From: Mammaliicoccus sciuri
Lineage (GTDB): Bacteria; Bacillota; Bacilli; Staphylococcales; Staphylococcaceae
NCBI RefSeq assembly: GCF_002901825.1
Contig: NZ_PPQD01000004.1
Coordinates: 1-56,444 of the forward strand
Reading direction: 5' to 3'
Length of the DNA stretch: 56,444 bases
The translations under genes and the position numbers were made by a program. This document shows positions 28,603 through 38,492 of the stretch, in pieces (the first letter of the stretch is position 1; each line of letters begins with the position of its first letter). A model generated the notes under the pieces. It had not been told where the DNA came from and did no database searches. It saw only the letters and a program-made list of their open reading frames with translations.

Positions 28603-29553
28603 TTATTTATTCTTTTTATTTATCCAGTTGGTTGATATATCCATAGCTGCACGTGTTGCATTAGTTTGATCCATTGAATTAACCATTACAAAATCATGAA
28701 TAATACCTTGGAATCTCATGTGTGTAACCTCAACGCCTGCCTCTCTTAATTTATTTGCATATGCTTCACCTTCATCTCTTAATACATCAGCTTCAGCATT
28801 TAATATCATTGCACTAGGCAAACCTTTTAGTTCTTCAACAGATGCTTTCAATGGAGAAGCGGTAATTTCATCCCTCTCGTTTGCATCTGTCGTATATTGG
28901 TCCCAAAACCATTGCATGCCTTCTTTAGCTAAAAAATAATTTTCTGCAAATTGATGATATGATTCCGTATCAAACTCCGCATTAGTCACTGGATAATATA
29001 ATAATTGTTGATTGATGGGTAGTCCGTTTCGTTGTTTCGTCATAATTGTCATGACTGTAGCCATATTACCACCAACTGAATCTCCTGCAACGGTTAGTTT
29101 ATGAATGTCTAAGTTTTTCTCATGTGAAATATCTTTTAATTGTTGCAATACATCATAATTTTGTTCAATTGCTGTCGGGTATTTTGCTTCTGGTGAAAGT
29201 GTGTATTCAGGAAATACCACTACTGAATGCGTTCTTACTGCTAGTTCTCTCACGAGCTTATCATGTGTCTTAGCACTACCAAATACCCATCCTGCGCCAT
29301 GTATATAGAATATCACTGGTAGTTTCTCACTACTTCCTTCAGGGCGTATAAAACGCACAGGTACATCACCAAATTTTTCAGATGTGAATGTTGTGTCTTC
29401 TATATCTACATTATACTTATCTACTGGAGACGATTGAACTTCTTCTAATAAAGCTCTACCATCTTTAGGTTCTAATTCATAAATACGAGGATGTGACTTG
29501 TTTGCTTCACTAAATTCTTGAGCTGCTTCTTCCAGAACTACTTTATTAACCAT
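28603..29553 (-). CDS. Alpha/beta hydrolase, hormone-sensitive-lipase-type esterase
   Basis: 316-residue cytosolic carboxylesterase. The oxyanion motif FYIHGAGWVFGS (about 86-97) replaces the usual HGGG by HGAG. The nucleophile elbow is GDSVGGNMA (about 156-164). A catalytic Asp in NAEADVLRDEGEAY and His in FQGIIHDFVMVN complete the triad. The ATG at 29553 is preceded by AAAGGAGA. It lies downstream of the ArsR gene in the same direction, 94 bp away. Confidence 0.9.
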   Translation of the reverse strand: MVNKVVLEEAAQEFSEANKSHPRIYELEPKDGRALLEEVQSSPVDKYNVDIEDTTFTSEKFGDVPVRFIRPEGSSEKLPVIFYIHGAGWVFGSAKTHDKLVRELAVRTHSVVVFPEYTLSPEAKYPTAIEQNYDVLQQLKDISHEKNLDIHKLTVAGDSVGGNMATVMTIMTKQRNGLPINQQLLYYPVTNAEFDTESYHQFAENYFLAKEGMQWFWDQYTTDANERDEITASPLKASVEELKGLPSAMILNAEADVLRDEGEAYANKLREAGVEVTHMRFQGIIHDFVMVNSMDQTNATRAAMDISTNWINKKNK

Positions 29554-29647
29554 GATATATCTTCTCCTTTAAAATCAAAATTTAAATAAATGTGTTACTA
29601 TTGTTTATCCATAAGTTTAAACCTATAAACATAACGACTAAAATTTT

Positions 29648-29965
29648 TTACGCTTTTTCTTTATTTTTAATATTTTCTTCTAAAGAAGCTGTCAGTTCTT
29701 TCAACCAAAGTAACGCATCGTCTAAATCAGAACGGTAATATCTTTCCAATCCAACTTGCTCAACAGTTAACAAGCCCACTTCATACATTAATTTCAAATG
29801 ATGAGATACAGCAGGACGTGAAATCGTCAGTAGTTCAGTAATTTGATTCACAGTTAATTGTTCTTCTCTACATAATAGAACAAGAATTTGTTGGCGCTTC
29901 TCATCTTGAAGAATATTCAATAACTTCGAACCCCTCTTAAATACCTCCATCGTCTTGTCTTTCAT
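29648..29965 (-). CDS. ArsR/SmtB-family transcriptional regulator
   Basis: 105-residue winged-helix repressor. DEKRQQILVLLCREEQLTVN and ITELLTISRPAVSHHLKLMY form the helix-turn-helix. The ELCVC-type metal motif is not present, although one Cys occurs in the LLCRE position. I start at ATG 29965, with AAGGAGAG upstream. It is divergent from the beta-lactamase gene, with two palindromes between them. Confidence 0.87.
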   Translation of the reverse strand: MKDKTMEVFKRGSKLLNILQDEKRQQILVLLCREEQLTVNQITELLTISRPAVSHHLKLMYEVGLLTVEQVGLERYYRSDLDDALLWLKELTASLEENIKNKEKA

Positions 29966-30007
29966 GTCGTCTCTCCTTAACAAATCGTTTCAATGATTAT
30001 TATATAC

Positions 30008-30022
30008 CACGTATAGCACGTG
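30008..30022. promoter_or_regulatory. Palindrome in the arsR promoter
   Basis: CACGT-N5-ACGTG lies about 45 bp upstream of the arsR ATG, between a TTGACT -35 (30026-30031) and an AT-rich -10 region on the minus strand. Autoregulation is the simplest reading. Confidence 0.55.
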
Positions 30023-30047
30023 AAAGTCAAAAGGGAAGATTGTTCAC

Positions 30048-30957
<910 letters not shown>

Positions 30958-30992
30958 GAATAAAACCTAGTGAAATAAGTCATAAAATATAA

Positions 30993-31034
30993 AAAGCAGA
31001 AGAACATCAGGTTTTACTGAAATTCTTCTGCTTT
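30993..31034. terminator. Bidirectional terminator between bla and the ara operon
   Basis: AAAGCAGAAGAA (30993-31004) pairs perfectly with 31023-31034. Confidence 0.82.
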
Positions 31035-31045
31035 GTTCTATTAAT

Positions 31046-32452
31046 CTAACTACGTTCGACGTTAACATTTTTCAGGTTAACTTTACTTTCAGGACCAGAT
31101 AACTTCTCGATTTCTTCTAATGTTTTTCCTCGTGATTCTGGAACACATTTTTTAACGAATACTACACCTAATATACAGATTATGCCGAATATCGCAAATA
31201 CGATTTCTTGTGGAAAAAATGCAGTCATAATCGGGAATAATAAGCCAACTAAAAATGAGCCTATCCAATTTAGTGAAGAAGCAGCTCCTGAAGCTAAACC
31301 TCTAATTGATAATGGGAATATCTCACCAACAATTACCCAAGTTAAGGGTGCCCATGTGAATGAATAGAATGCTACATAAATACTTAGGAATATTACAATG
31401 ATGATTGGATTAGCATTTGGCATGATAACATTAATAATAGTCGGTAATATGAATGACAATCCCATCACTGTTCCACCTAACATTAATAATGTTCGACGAT
31501 TAAATTTATCTGCTATCCAAATAAATAATAATGATCCTAGTACTAATATCACACCTTGAATGATTGGCCATAATAATGCAGAACTTGCTGAATTACCTGT
31601 CGCTTGCTCTACGATTAATGGAATGTAATAGAAAATAGCATTTGCACCTTGAAATTGTTGAAATGCTGCGACACCTAGACCAGCGACAACCAAATATTTA
31701 TATTTACTATTGAATAAAGTGCTTAATGTATTATTTGTCGTTACTTTACTTTCTGTTATAATCGTACTTCTAATTTCTTCAAGTTCAACATCAACTTGCT
31801 TTGTTTTACGTAAATTCATCAATACATACTTGGCTTCTTCAAACTTGCCATTTTTAATTAGAAATCTTGGTGATTCTGGCAATTTTAATACACCTAAAAA
31901 TAGAATGATTGCTGGAACTGCAGCTATACTTAACATCAATCTCCAACCTAACTCAATAGGTAAATCTCTTAATAAAAAATCGACGATATAAGATAAGAGC
32001 ATACCTGAAACGATCATCGTTTGATTCAAACCAGATAACTGACCTCTTAATTTTGCTGGTGCCATTTCAGACATATATGCAGGTACTAAAGCAGAAGCTG
32101 CCCCTACAGCTAAACCTAAGATGACCCTAGAAATAATTAAGAAATAGTTACCATTATGTGGTGCAATACCAGATAATATTGATCCAACAACGAATATTAT
32201 TGCCGAAATTAAGATCATTTTTCTACGACCTAATTTATCAGATAGTCTCCCTGCTAAGATACCACCAAATATGGCACCTAGCATAACTGAAGATGTTATT
32301 AGTCCTATAATAAAGCCACTATTTATACCCCAATCTTCTCTAAGAAAAGGCAACGCACCTGTCATAACACCAATATCATAACCAAATAGAATACCGCCAA
32401 ATGCTCCAAAGAAATAAATAAAGCTATTAGACACCTTACTTTTCGTTTTCAT
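31046..32452 (-). CDS. MFS sugar:H+ symporter, probably L-arabinose (AraE-like)
   Basis: Sugar porter of 468 residues with 12 helices. Family signatures are FGYDIGVMTGALPF (about 19-32), GRLSDKLGRRKMI (about 67-79), PESPRFLIKNGKFEEA (about 193-208) and the C-terminal PESRGKTLEEIE. I start at ATG 32452, preceded at 12 nt by AAAGGGG; an in-frame GTG 12 bp upstream overlaps that site. It is the last gene of araB-araD-araA, 55 bp after araA, which indicates arabinose as substrate. Confidence 0.88.
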   Translation of the reverse strand: MKTKSKVSNSFIYFFGAFGGILFGYDIGVMTGALPFLREDWGINSGFIIGLITSSVMLGAIFGGILAGRLSDKLGRRKMILISAIIFVVGSILSGIAPHNGNYFLIISRVILGLAVGAASALVPAYMSEMAPAKLRGQLSGLNQTMIVSGMLLSYIVDFLLRDLPIELGWRLMLSIAAVPAIILFLGVLKLPESPRFLIKNGKFEEAKYVLMNLRKTKQVDVELEEIRSTIITESKVTTNNTLSTLFNSKYKYLVVAGLGVAAFQQFQGANAIFYYIPLIVEQATGNSASSALLWPIIQGVILVLGSLLFIWIADKFNRRTLLMLGGTVMGLSFILPTIINVIMPNANPIIIVIFLSIYVAFYSFTWAPLTWVIVGEIFPLSIRGLASGAASSLNWIGSFLVGLLFPIMTAFFPQEIVFAIFGIICILGVVFVKKCVPESRGKTLEEIEKLSGPESKVNLKNVNVERS

Positions 32453-32507
32453 AATCCCATCCACCCCTTTTTACTTTCAAATTCATCTATGTTATTTCAG
32501 TTAGTCT

Positions 32508-33929
32508 TTATTTAATCACAACATACTCTGCATCAAACATCTTAATTAACGTCTCAACTTCTTCTGAATTTAAAGTTAGTGATAGTACTGTATGATGCCC
32601 GCCTCCTTCTTCAATCCAACGTCTAACGCCCGTTTCTAAAGAAGGTTTCGTCTTCCATAATACTCTCGCAACTGGTAAGTGAGGTGCTGGTTCTGTTAAT
32701 GATTCAGCTACTATTTCATTAACGATAAATTTATAATGCGTACCTAAATCTAACATTGTCACAACAATACCCTCTCCAGCTTTACCGTCAAATACTAAAC
32801 GTGCCGGATCATTTTTATCTCCAATACCTAAGAAATCTACAACAATTTTTGGTTTAGTAGCAGCCAATGTAGGATCAACTTCTAACATATGTGAACCAAG
32901 TATATTTTGTTTATCGCTTCTCATGTCATACGTATAATCTTCCATAAATCCAGTCGCTTGATTTTGAGTAGCAATCTTCAATAATCTATCAAGTGCAGCC
33001 GTCTTCCAATCGCCTTCTCCAGCGAATCCGTATCCTTGTTCATTTAAGCGTTGAACTGCTAAACCTGGTAATTGTTTCATACCATGTAAGTCTTCAAAAT
33101 TAGTAGTAAAGGCAGTGTAACCTCCATCATCTAAGAAACGTTTAATTGCAATTTCATATTTGATTTGTTCTTCTACTGATTGATTAAAATCCACTTCATT
33201 ATAATCTCTGTAATCAAAGTCATATTTCTTCTGATATTCTGCAAATAAATCTTGAACTTCTTCTTCTTTCACATCTTCAATATAAGCAACTAAATCACCA
33301 ATACCAAAGTAATCTACAGTCCATCCAAATTGAATTTGTGCTTCTATTTTATCGCCTTCAGTAACAGCAACGTTTCTCATATTATCTCCAAAGCGTGCTA
33401 CTTTAAGGTTGAAGCTTTCATTATAGGCATTTGCTATAAGCATCCAAGATTTAATATCATCTTGTGTCGCTTTATCTTTCCAATGACCGAAAATAATCTT
33501 ATTCTGTTTATCTAGTCTTTTATTAATAAAACCATACTCTCTATCTCCATGTGCTGATTGATGTAAATTCATATAGTCCATATCAATTTTTTCCCAGGAA
33601 ATATTGTCATAAAATTGAGTCGCTAAATGTAGCAATGGCTTTTGAAGTAACTTCGTACCTCTAATCCACATTTTTGCTGGAGAAAATGTATGCATCCATG
33701 TAATAACACCCGCAATATCATCTCTGTAATTTGCTTCTTTCATAATATTCGTAATCACATCAGCAGTCGTTGCCAACTGTGTTTGTAACTCAATTTCAAA
33801 AGGTAAATCCGCATGTTCATTTAAATAAGTTGTCATTTCTTGTGCGTCTGCTTTTACCTTCTCTAAAGCTTCATCACCATATAGCGCTTGTGATCCAACT
33901 ACAAACCAAAATTTCTTTTCTGTACTCAT
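32508..33929 (-). CDS. araA: L-arabinose isomerase
   Basis: Cytoplasmic manganese-dependent enzyme converting L-arabinose to L-ribulose. The 473-residue protein has the family start KKFWFVVGSQALYGDEALEK and WMHTFSPAKMWIRG (about 94-107). FAGEGDWKTAALDRLLKI (about 302-319) carries a metal-binding Glu, FMEDYTYD the second Glu, and GGGHHTVLS a conserved histidine pair. AAGGAGG precedes the ATG. It lies 13 bp after araD. Confidence 0.96.
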   Translation of the reverse strand: MSTEKKFWFVVGSQALYGDEALEKVKADAQEMTTYLNEHADLPFEIELQTQLATTADVITNIMKEANYRDDIAGVITWMHTFSPAKMWIRGTKLLQKPLLHLATQFYDNISWEKIDMDYMNLHQSAHGDREYGFINKRLDKQNKIIFGHWKDKATQDDIKSWMLIANAYNESFNLKVARFGDNMRNVAVTEGDKIEAQIQFGWTVDYFGIGDLVAYIEDVKEEEVQDLFAEYQKKYDFDYRDYNEVDFNQSVEEQIKYEIAIKRFLDDGGYTAFTTNFEDLHGMKQLPGLAVQRLNEQGYGFAGEGDWKTAALDRLLKIATQNQATGFMEDYTYDMRSDKQNILGSHMLEVDPTLAATKPKIVVDFLGIGDKNDPARLVFDGKAGEGIVVTMLDLGTHYKFIVNEIVAESLTEPAPHLPVARVLWKTKPSLETGVRRWIEEGGGHHTVLSLTLNSEEVETLIKMFDAEYVVIK

Positions 33930-33942
33930 CTAGAATTCCTCC

Positions 33943-34638
33943 TTATTTCTGTCCATAATATGCATTTACGCCATGTTTTCTTTCATAATGCTTATTCAAA
34001 ATTTCTTGCGGTAACACTGAAGCATTTTCATTTAATTGTTGTGTAAATAAGTTCATCTTACATACTTCTTCTAAGACAACTGCATTCATAACAGCATGTT
34101 CACAGTCTTTAGCCCAAACAAATGGGGCATGTCCTTGCAGTAATACTGCAGGCACTTCATTTGGATCAATGCCTCTATTCTTAAATGTTTCAATAATTAC
34201 GTTACCTGTTTCATACTCATAATTCTCATTGATTTCATTAGCCGTTAAAAATCTCGCACATGGTACAGAACCATAAAATGTATCTGCATGTGTTGTTCCC
34301 ATGGCTGGTACATCCATACCTGCTTGCGCCCAAATTGTTGCCCAAGGAGAATGTGTATGGACAACGCTACCTATATTCGGAAATGATTTATATAGTACTG
34401 CGTGAGTTGGCATATCTGATGATGGATTTAAATCACCTTCAACAATTTCGCAATCTAAATTACAAACAACCATATCTTCCGGACGCATTTCGTCATAATC
34501 AACGCCACTAGGTTTGATAACAAACAAACCTGTTTCTTCATCAAATCCACTAACATTTCCCCATGTGTATTTGATTAATCCCCTTTGAGGTAACTCTAAA
34601 TTAGCTTTATATACTTCTTGTTTTAATTTTTCTAGCAT
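33943..34638 (-). CDS. araD: L-ribulose-5-phosphate 4-epimerase
   Basis: 231-residue zinc-dependent class II aldolase-like epimerase giving D-xylulose 5-phosphate. GLIKYTWGNVSG (about 18-29), VIKPSGVDYDEM (about 38-49), VVHTHSPWATIWAQAG with metal-binding histidines (about 92-107) and GHAPFVWAKDCEHAV are visible. I start at ATG 34638, after AGGGTGGAG; the longer frame only reads through araB. It overlaps araB by 32 bp. Confidence 0.95.
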   Translation of the reverse strand: MLEKLKQEVYKANLELPQRGLIKYTWGNVSGFDEETGLFVIKPSGVDYDEMRPEDMVVCNLDCEIVEGDLNPSSDMPTHAVLYKSFPNIGSVVHTHSPWATIWAQAGMDVPAMGTTHADTFYGSVPCARFLTANEINENYEYETGNVIIETFKNRGIDPNEVPAVLLQGHAPFVWAKDCEHAVMNAVVLEEVCKMNLFTQQLNENASVLPQEILNKHYERKHGVNAYYGQK

Positions 34639-36238
34639 CTTCTCCACCCTCCATGTAATCTGATATTTGTCGTTCAATCGGTAAACCTTTTGTAGTCTTT
34701 TCGATATATGCATCAAAGTTCTCAACTGCTTGTAATGTAGGTTCAAGTGTTGTTTCATCTACATTCGCAAAGACAAATTCGTCGAGATATTGCGATAACG
34801 TTATATCATCATGAGCTGCTACATATTTCGCTAATACACTAATGCCCCATGCACCACCTTCACTCGCATGATTCATCACTGTTATTGGCGCATTCATAGC
34901 TGCACTCAATACTTCTTGTGCAATTTTTTCTGTTTTAAAAATGCCACCGTGTGCGATTAATTTATTAATTGCTATATCTTCATTATCTTTTAATAAATCC
35001 ATTCCTATTTTCAAAGTACTAAATGCACTAAATAACTGTGTTTTCATAAAGTTTGCAAGTGTAAACTGGTTATTCGGTTCTCTAATAAACATTGGATAAC
35101 CCACTTCGACTTTTGTAATATTCTCACCAGAAACATATCCGTATGAAAGTAAACCACCTAAATCATCATCACTATTCTCTGAAGTTTTTAATATTTGTCC
35201 GTACAACTCATCAGATGAAAAAGTAACGCCCATAGAGTTTAATACCTCTTCGAATAAATTCATCCAAGCGTTTATTTCTGACGTACAATTATTTGTATGA
35301 ATCATGGCTACTTCATTACTCGAAGGTGTTGCAACGATATCTACTTCTGGGTATACATGATTTAAAGATTTTTCTAATACAATCATGGCAAATGCACTCG
35401 TACCGGCTGAAATATTACCAGATCGAGGCGTTATCGCATTGGTCGAAACCATGCCTGTCCCTGCATCCCCTTCAGGTGGACATAATACGCATCCACTTTC
35501 CAAGTTACCATCAGGATCCAACAAACGAGCGCCTTCATCTGTTAAATAACCAGCATTCTCACCAGCAACTTTAATTTGTGGTAATACATCAATAACCGAT
35601 TTATGAAATCCTTCCTTATTCAGTAACAGATCTGCTTCTTCCAATAAATCTGTTCTATACATTTTTCGATCAACATCTACCGGAAACATACCTGAAGCAT
35701 CACCAATTCCTAATACTTTCTCACCTGTTAAGTACCAATGAATATATCCTGCTAATGTTGTAATATAATTCACTTCATTTACATGAGATTCTTTGTCTAT
35801 TACTGCTTGATATAAATGTGCAATACTCCATCTTTCAGGAATATTATAATTAAACTGAGTCCTTAATCTTTTTGCCGCTTCAACTGTATGATTATTACGC
35901 CAAGTTCTAAACGGAACTAACAAGTCTTCATGTTTATCAAAAGCCAAATATCCATGCATCATTGCACTTATCCCGAGACTATTGATTTTACGGACAGTCA
36001 CATTAAAATCTTGTTTTAAATTATTCGCCATATCTTGATAGCTTTTTTGTAAACCTACCCATATATCATTAACTGAATAGGTCCAATAACCGTCTATATT
36101 CTGGTTCTCCCATTCAAAACTACCTGTTGCCAACGTGTTAAACTGTGCATCGATAGCTACCGTCTTAATGCGAGTAGATCCTAACTCTATTCCTATAGAT
36201 AACTCTGAACTATCTGTTAATGTATTAGGATTTTGCAT
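34607..36238 (-). CDS. araB: L-ribulokinase
   Basis: FGGY-family kinase of 543 residues phosphorylating L-ribulose. SIGIELGSTRIKTVAID (about 14-30) is the N-terminal ATPase phosphate motif. WRNNHTVEAAKRL and CPPEGDAGTGMVSTNAITPR (about 267-286) follow, with GNISAGTSAFAM and AHGGIFKTEKIAQEVL in the C-terminal half. I start at ATG 36238, after AGAGGTG; the in-frame codons upstream lie in the promoter and cre. It is the first gene of the ara operon. Confidence 0.93.
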   Translation of the reverse strand: MQNPNTLTDSSELSIGIELGSTRIKTVAIDAQFNTLATGSFEWENQNIDGYWTYSVNDIWVGLQKSYQDMANNLKQDFNVTVRKINSLGISAMMHGYLAFDKHEDLLVPFRTWRNNHTVEAAKRLRTQFNYNIPERWSIAHLYQAVIDKESHVNEVNYITTLAGYIHWYLTGEKVLGIGDASGMFPVDVDRKMYRTDLLEEADLLLNKEGFHKSVIDVLPQIKVAGENAGYLTDEGARLLDPDGNLESGCVLCPPEGDAGTGMVSTNAITPRSGNISAGTSAFAMIVLEKSLNHVYPEVDIVATPSSNEVAMIHTNNCTSEINAWMNLFEEVLNSMGVTFSSDELYGQILKTSENSDDDLGGLLSYGYVSGENITKVEVGYPMFIREPNNQFTLANFMKTQLFSAFSTLKIGMDLLKDNEDIAINKLIAHGGIFKTEKIAQEVLSAAMNAPITVMNHASEGGAWGISVLAKYVAAHDDITLSQYLDEFVFANVDETTLEPTLQAVENFDAYIEKTTKGLPIERQISDYMEGGEDARKIKTRSI

Positions 36239-36253
36239 TGTAAACACCTCTTC

Positions 36254-36327
36254 TGTAATCGTTTTCAAATACATCTTAATTTATTTGTCCGTACATGTCA
36301 AATAAATATAATTTTTGTCCGTATATA
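36254..36327 (-). promoter_or_regulatory. ara operon promoter with two AraR boxes and a cre
   Basis: TTGACA (36296-36301), 17 bp, TAAGAT (36273-36278). AraR-like boxes lie at 36283-36298 (ATTTGTCCGTACATGT, in the spacer and -35) and at 36314-36327 (TTTGTCCGTATATA, upstream), with centres 29 bp apart. TGAAAACGATTACA (36254-36267) is a perfect cre just downstream of the start site. Arabinose-responsive repression plus CcpA control is inferred from these matches. Confidence 0.85.
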
Positions 36328-36380
36328 TTAAACTGCATTAATCCATTAATATCAGTTGTTCAGAAGTAAAATAATGATAT

Positions 36381-36418
36381 AAAAAATAGAACTAATCCTT
36401 TTACAGATTAGCTCTACT
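36381..36418 (-). terminator. araR terminator
   Basis: ATAGAACTAATCC (36386-36398) pairs with 36406-36418 with mismatches and G-U pairs; six T follow on the minus strand. It lies between araR and araB. Confidence 0.75.
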
Positions 36419-36441
36419 TGCTTGTTAGTTATATAATTTTA

Positions 36442-37515
36442 TTATTTTACGGAACTTCTTTCTATAATATAAGTATCCAGTAATTCTGAAGGTTGTTCCT
36501 TACCTGTTTCTATCGTACTCAATACCCAATTCGCAGCTTTCTCTCCTAATAACTCTTGTGGATGAGATGTTGTCGTTAAATCGACGTCTTCCAATTTACT
36601 CAATACGGAGTTATCTTCTCCTACAATCGAAATATCTCCAGGAACGGACACACCCATTTTAGTTAATTTCTTCATTATGTAATAAGCTATTTGGTCGTTA
36701 TAACACACTACGGCAGAAACTTGAATTTGCTTCGATACGACATGCTCAACAAATTGATCTAACACAGTTACTTTACTTTCTGTATCATACGTATAAATAT
36801 ATTCACTCTTAAAGACTTTATTATTATTTTCAAAAGCATTAAAGTAACCTTTCATTCTCAACTTACCTTGGTTATCATCTATCTTAGTGATTAAAGCAAT
36901 ATCTTCATGTCCTTTATCTATAAGATATTTCGTCGCGAGATGACCTGATTTAACATCATCAATCGCAATATATGGTAAGTTCAATTCTTCATATTGAGCA
37001 TTAATCGTTAAAATCGGTATATCGCGCTGCTTAAATAAAGAGTAATAAGATAAATTCGGATTATATACATTACTTTTCGTTGGTTCAACAATTAATCCTT
37101 TAATACCTTGGTCTAACATCATTTCTAAACACTGACGTTCGTCAGCATGATTGTTATTCGTACTTGCTAAGATGAGTGAATATCCATTTTCTCTTAAGAC
37201 AGTCTCAAGACCACGAATAATACTCGGGAATATATAATCTGATAAGTACGTTACAATTACACCAATTTTTTTAGAGTTATTACTCTTTTTAGAATTTAAA
37301 AATTCGTAACTTACATACGACCCCGAACCTTTTCTTTTCTTAATATATCCATCTACAACAAGCAATTCCATAGCTTGTCGTATCGTATATCTACTCACAC
37401 CATATCGAGTTTGAAAGTCTTTTTCAGTAGGTAATAAAGATCCCACCTGTAATTCCTTGTTAATAATTTTATTTTTAATCTCATCTGCGATTACTTGATA
37501 TTTAGGCTTATTCAT
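36442..37515 (-). CDS. araR: Arabinose operon repressor AraR (GntR/LacI hybrid)
   Basis: 357-residue repressor. An N-terminal GntR-type winged helix (about 3-67, ADEIKNKIINKELQVGSLLP and YGVSRYTIRQAMELLVVDGY) is joined to a LacI-type periplasmic-binding-like effector domain (from about 80, KIGVIVTYLSDYIFPSIIRG). This hybrid layout defines AraR of Bacillus and staphylococci. I start at ATG 37515, with AGGAG 10 nt upstream. It is upstream of araB in the same direction; its operators lie before araB. Confidence 0.92.
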   Translation of the reverse strand: MNKPKYQVIADEIKNKIINKELQVGSLLPTEKDFQTRYGVSRYTIRQAMELLVVDGYIKKRKGSGSYVSYEFLNSKKSNNSKKIGVIVTYLSDYIFPSIIRGLETVLRENGYSLILASTNNNHADERQCLEMMLDQGIKGLIVEPTKSNVYNPNLSYYSLFKQRDIPILTINAQYEELNLPYIAIDDVKSGHLATKYLIDKGHEDIALITKIDDNQGKLRMKGYFNAFENNNKVFKSEYIYTYDTESKVTVLDQFVEHVVSKQIQVSAVVCYNDQIAYYIMKKLTKMGVSVPGDISIVGEDNSVLSKLEDVDLTTTSHPQELLGEKAANWVLSTIETGKEQPSELLDTYIIERSSVK

Positions 37516-37651
37516 AAAATACAATCTCCTAGTTCTAACGATATATGCTTAATTACTGCTAGTATATCATATAAACATAACATTCAATTTAACTAAAAAA
37601 CAATATGTGTATGTGACCTATACATTTAAAGATACTGAGGCAATTCTACTT

Positions 37652-38281
37652 TTATAACGCATTTACGAGTCTTTCAAATTCATCTTTATTAATGTTAATA
37701 CCTTCAAGATTAACATCTGCTAAATTAGGGTGCTGTCCACTTGTTAAGACATATACTTCAATGTGCGGACACGTTTCATTAACGATAGGCATGATTTCTT
37801 CATTGAACCGCTTTGGTCCATTGTTTTCACTGTAAATCACGACATGAAATTTAATATCATCAGCTATATTCATAGGAATTCTGTCTTCTCTCTTTCTAGA
37901 CAATACACACTGTTTTCCTACGATATTTGAAATCCATTCTTCTTTCTTTTGGCAATAATTTATAAAATCTTTCCTTTGATATCCTAAGTCCATTTTAACT
38001 TCGAGTATATTCTTAATTTCATTACCTTCACAAATCAATAAATCGGGATATCTTGTACTTAAAGATTTATCAATCATAGATAAAGGCTGATCAATAAAGA
38101 TTTGAACACCTTCCAACCTACTAATCAAATAAGCACCCAGCAAGTCTTCTCCAATACCTGAAATACTATGATTACGTCCTCTATATAAATTTTCATGAGG
38201 GTAAGTAGGCTTCCCTGCTTCTTTATATGCCTTTACAAGATGTTCGATAACTTCTACTTCTGTGAAATGCTTATTCATCAT
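37652..38281 (-). CDS. Putative PD-(D/E)XK nuclease
   Basis: 209-residue cytosolic protein. GIGEDLLGAYLI (about 42-53) and RYPDLLICEGNEIKNILEVK (about 77-96) give an E...PD...E-x-K arrangement like restriction-type nucleases. The C-terminus has no recognised domain. I start at ATG 38281, after AAGGTGG; ATG 38278 is also possible. It follows the type III-like defence operon in the same direction, but a terminator and 211 bp separate it from the SNF2 gene, so it is a separate unit. Whether it belongs to the defence system is unproven. Confidence 0.6.
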   Translation of the reverse strand: MMNKHFTEVEVIEHLVKAYKEAGKPTYPHENLYRGRNHSISGIGEDLLGAYLISRLEGVQIFIDQPLSMIDKSLSTRYPDLLICEGNEIKNILEVKMDLGYQRKDFINYCQKKEEWISNIVGKQCVLSRKREDRIPMNIADDIKFHVVIYSENNGPKRFNEEIMPIVNETCPHIEVYVLTSGQHPNLADVNLEGININKDEFERLVNAL

Positions 38282-38420
38282 TGTAACCACCTTATAATAT
38301 TCATTTCCTAGGGAATATATTATAGTTCAATATTCAAATTTTCATTGATTGTACTATAAAAAGGAATGAAATTTATTTCATTATATTAGAAAATAAAATT
38401 AACACGTAAATTTAGATGTA

Positions 38421-38465
38421 AAAAACTAAAGAACTTATCACATCTGGAAGTACTCTAGTCTTTAT
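38421..38465 (-). terminator. Terminator after the defence operon
   Basis: On the minus strand, ACTAGAGTACTT pairs at 10 of 12 positions with AAGTTCTTTAGT, followed by TTTTT. It lies just past the SNF2 stop. Confidence 0.65.
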
Positions 38466-38492
38466 TAATTAATTGAGTGGTCATTAATTTTA

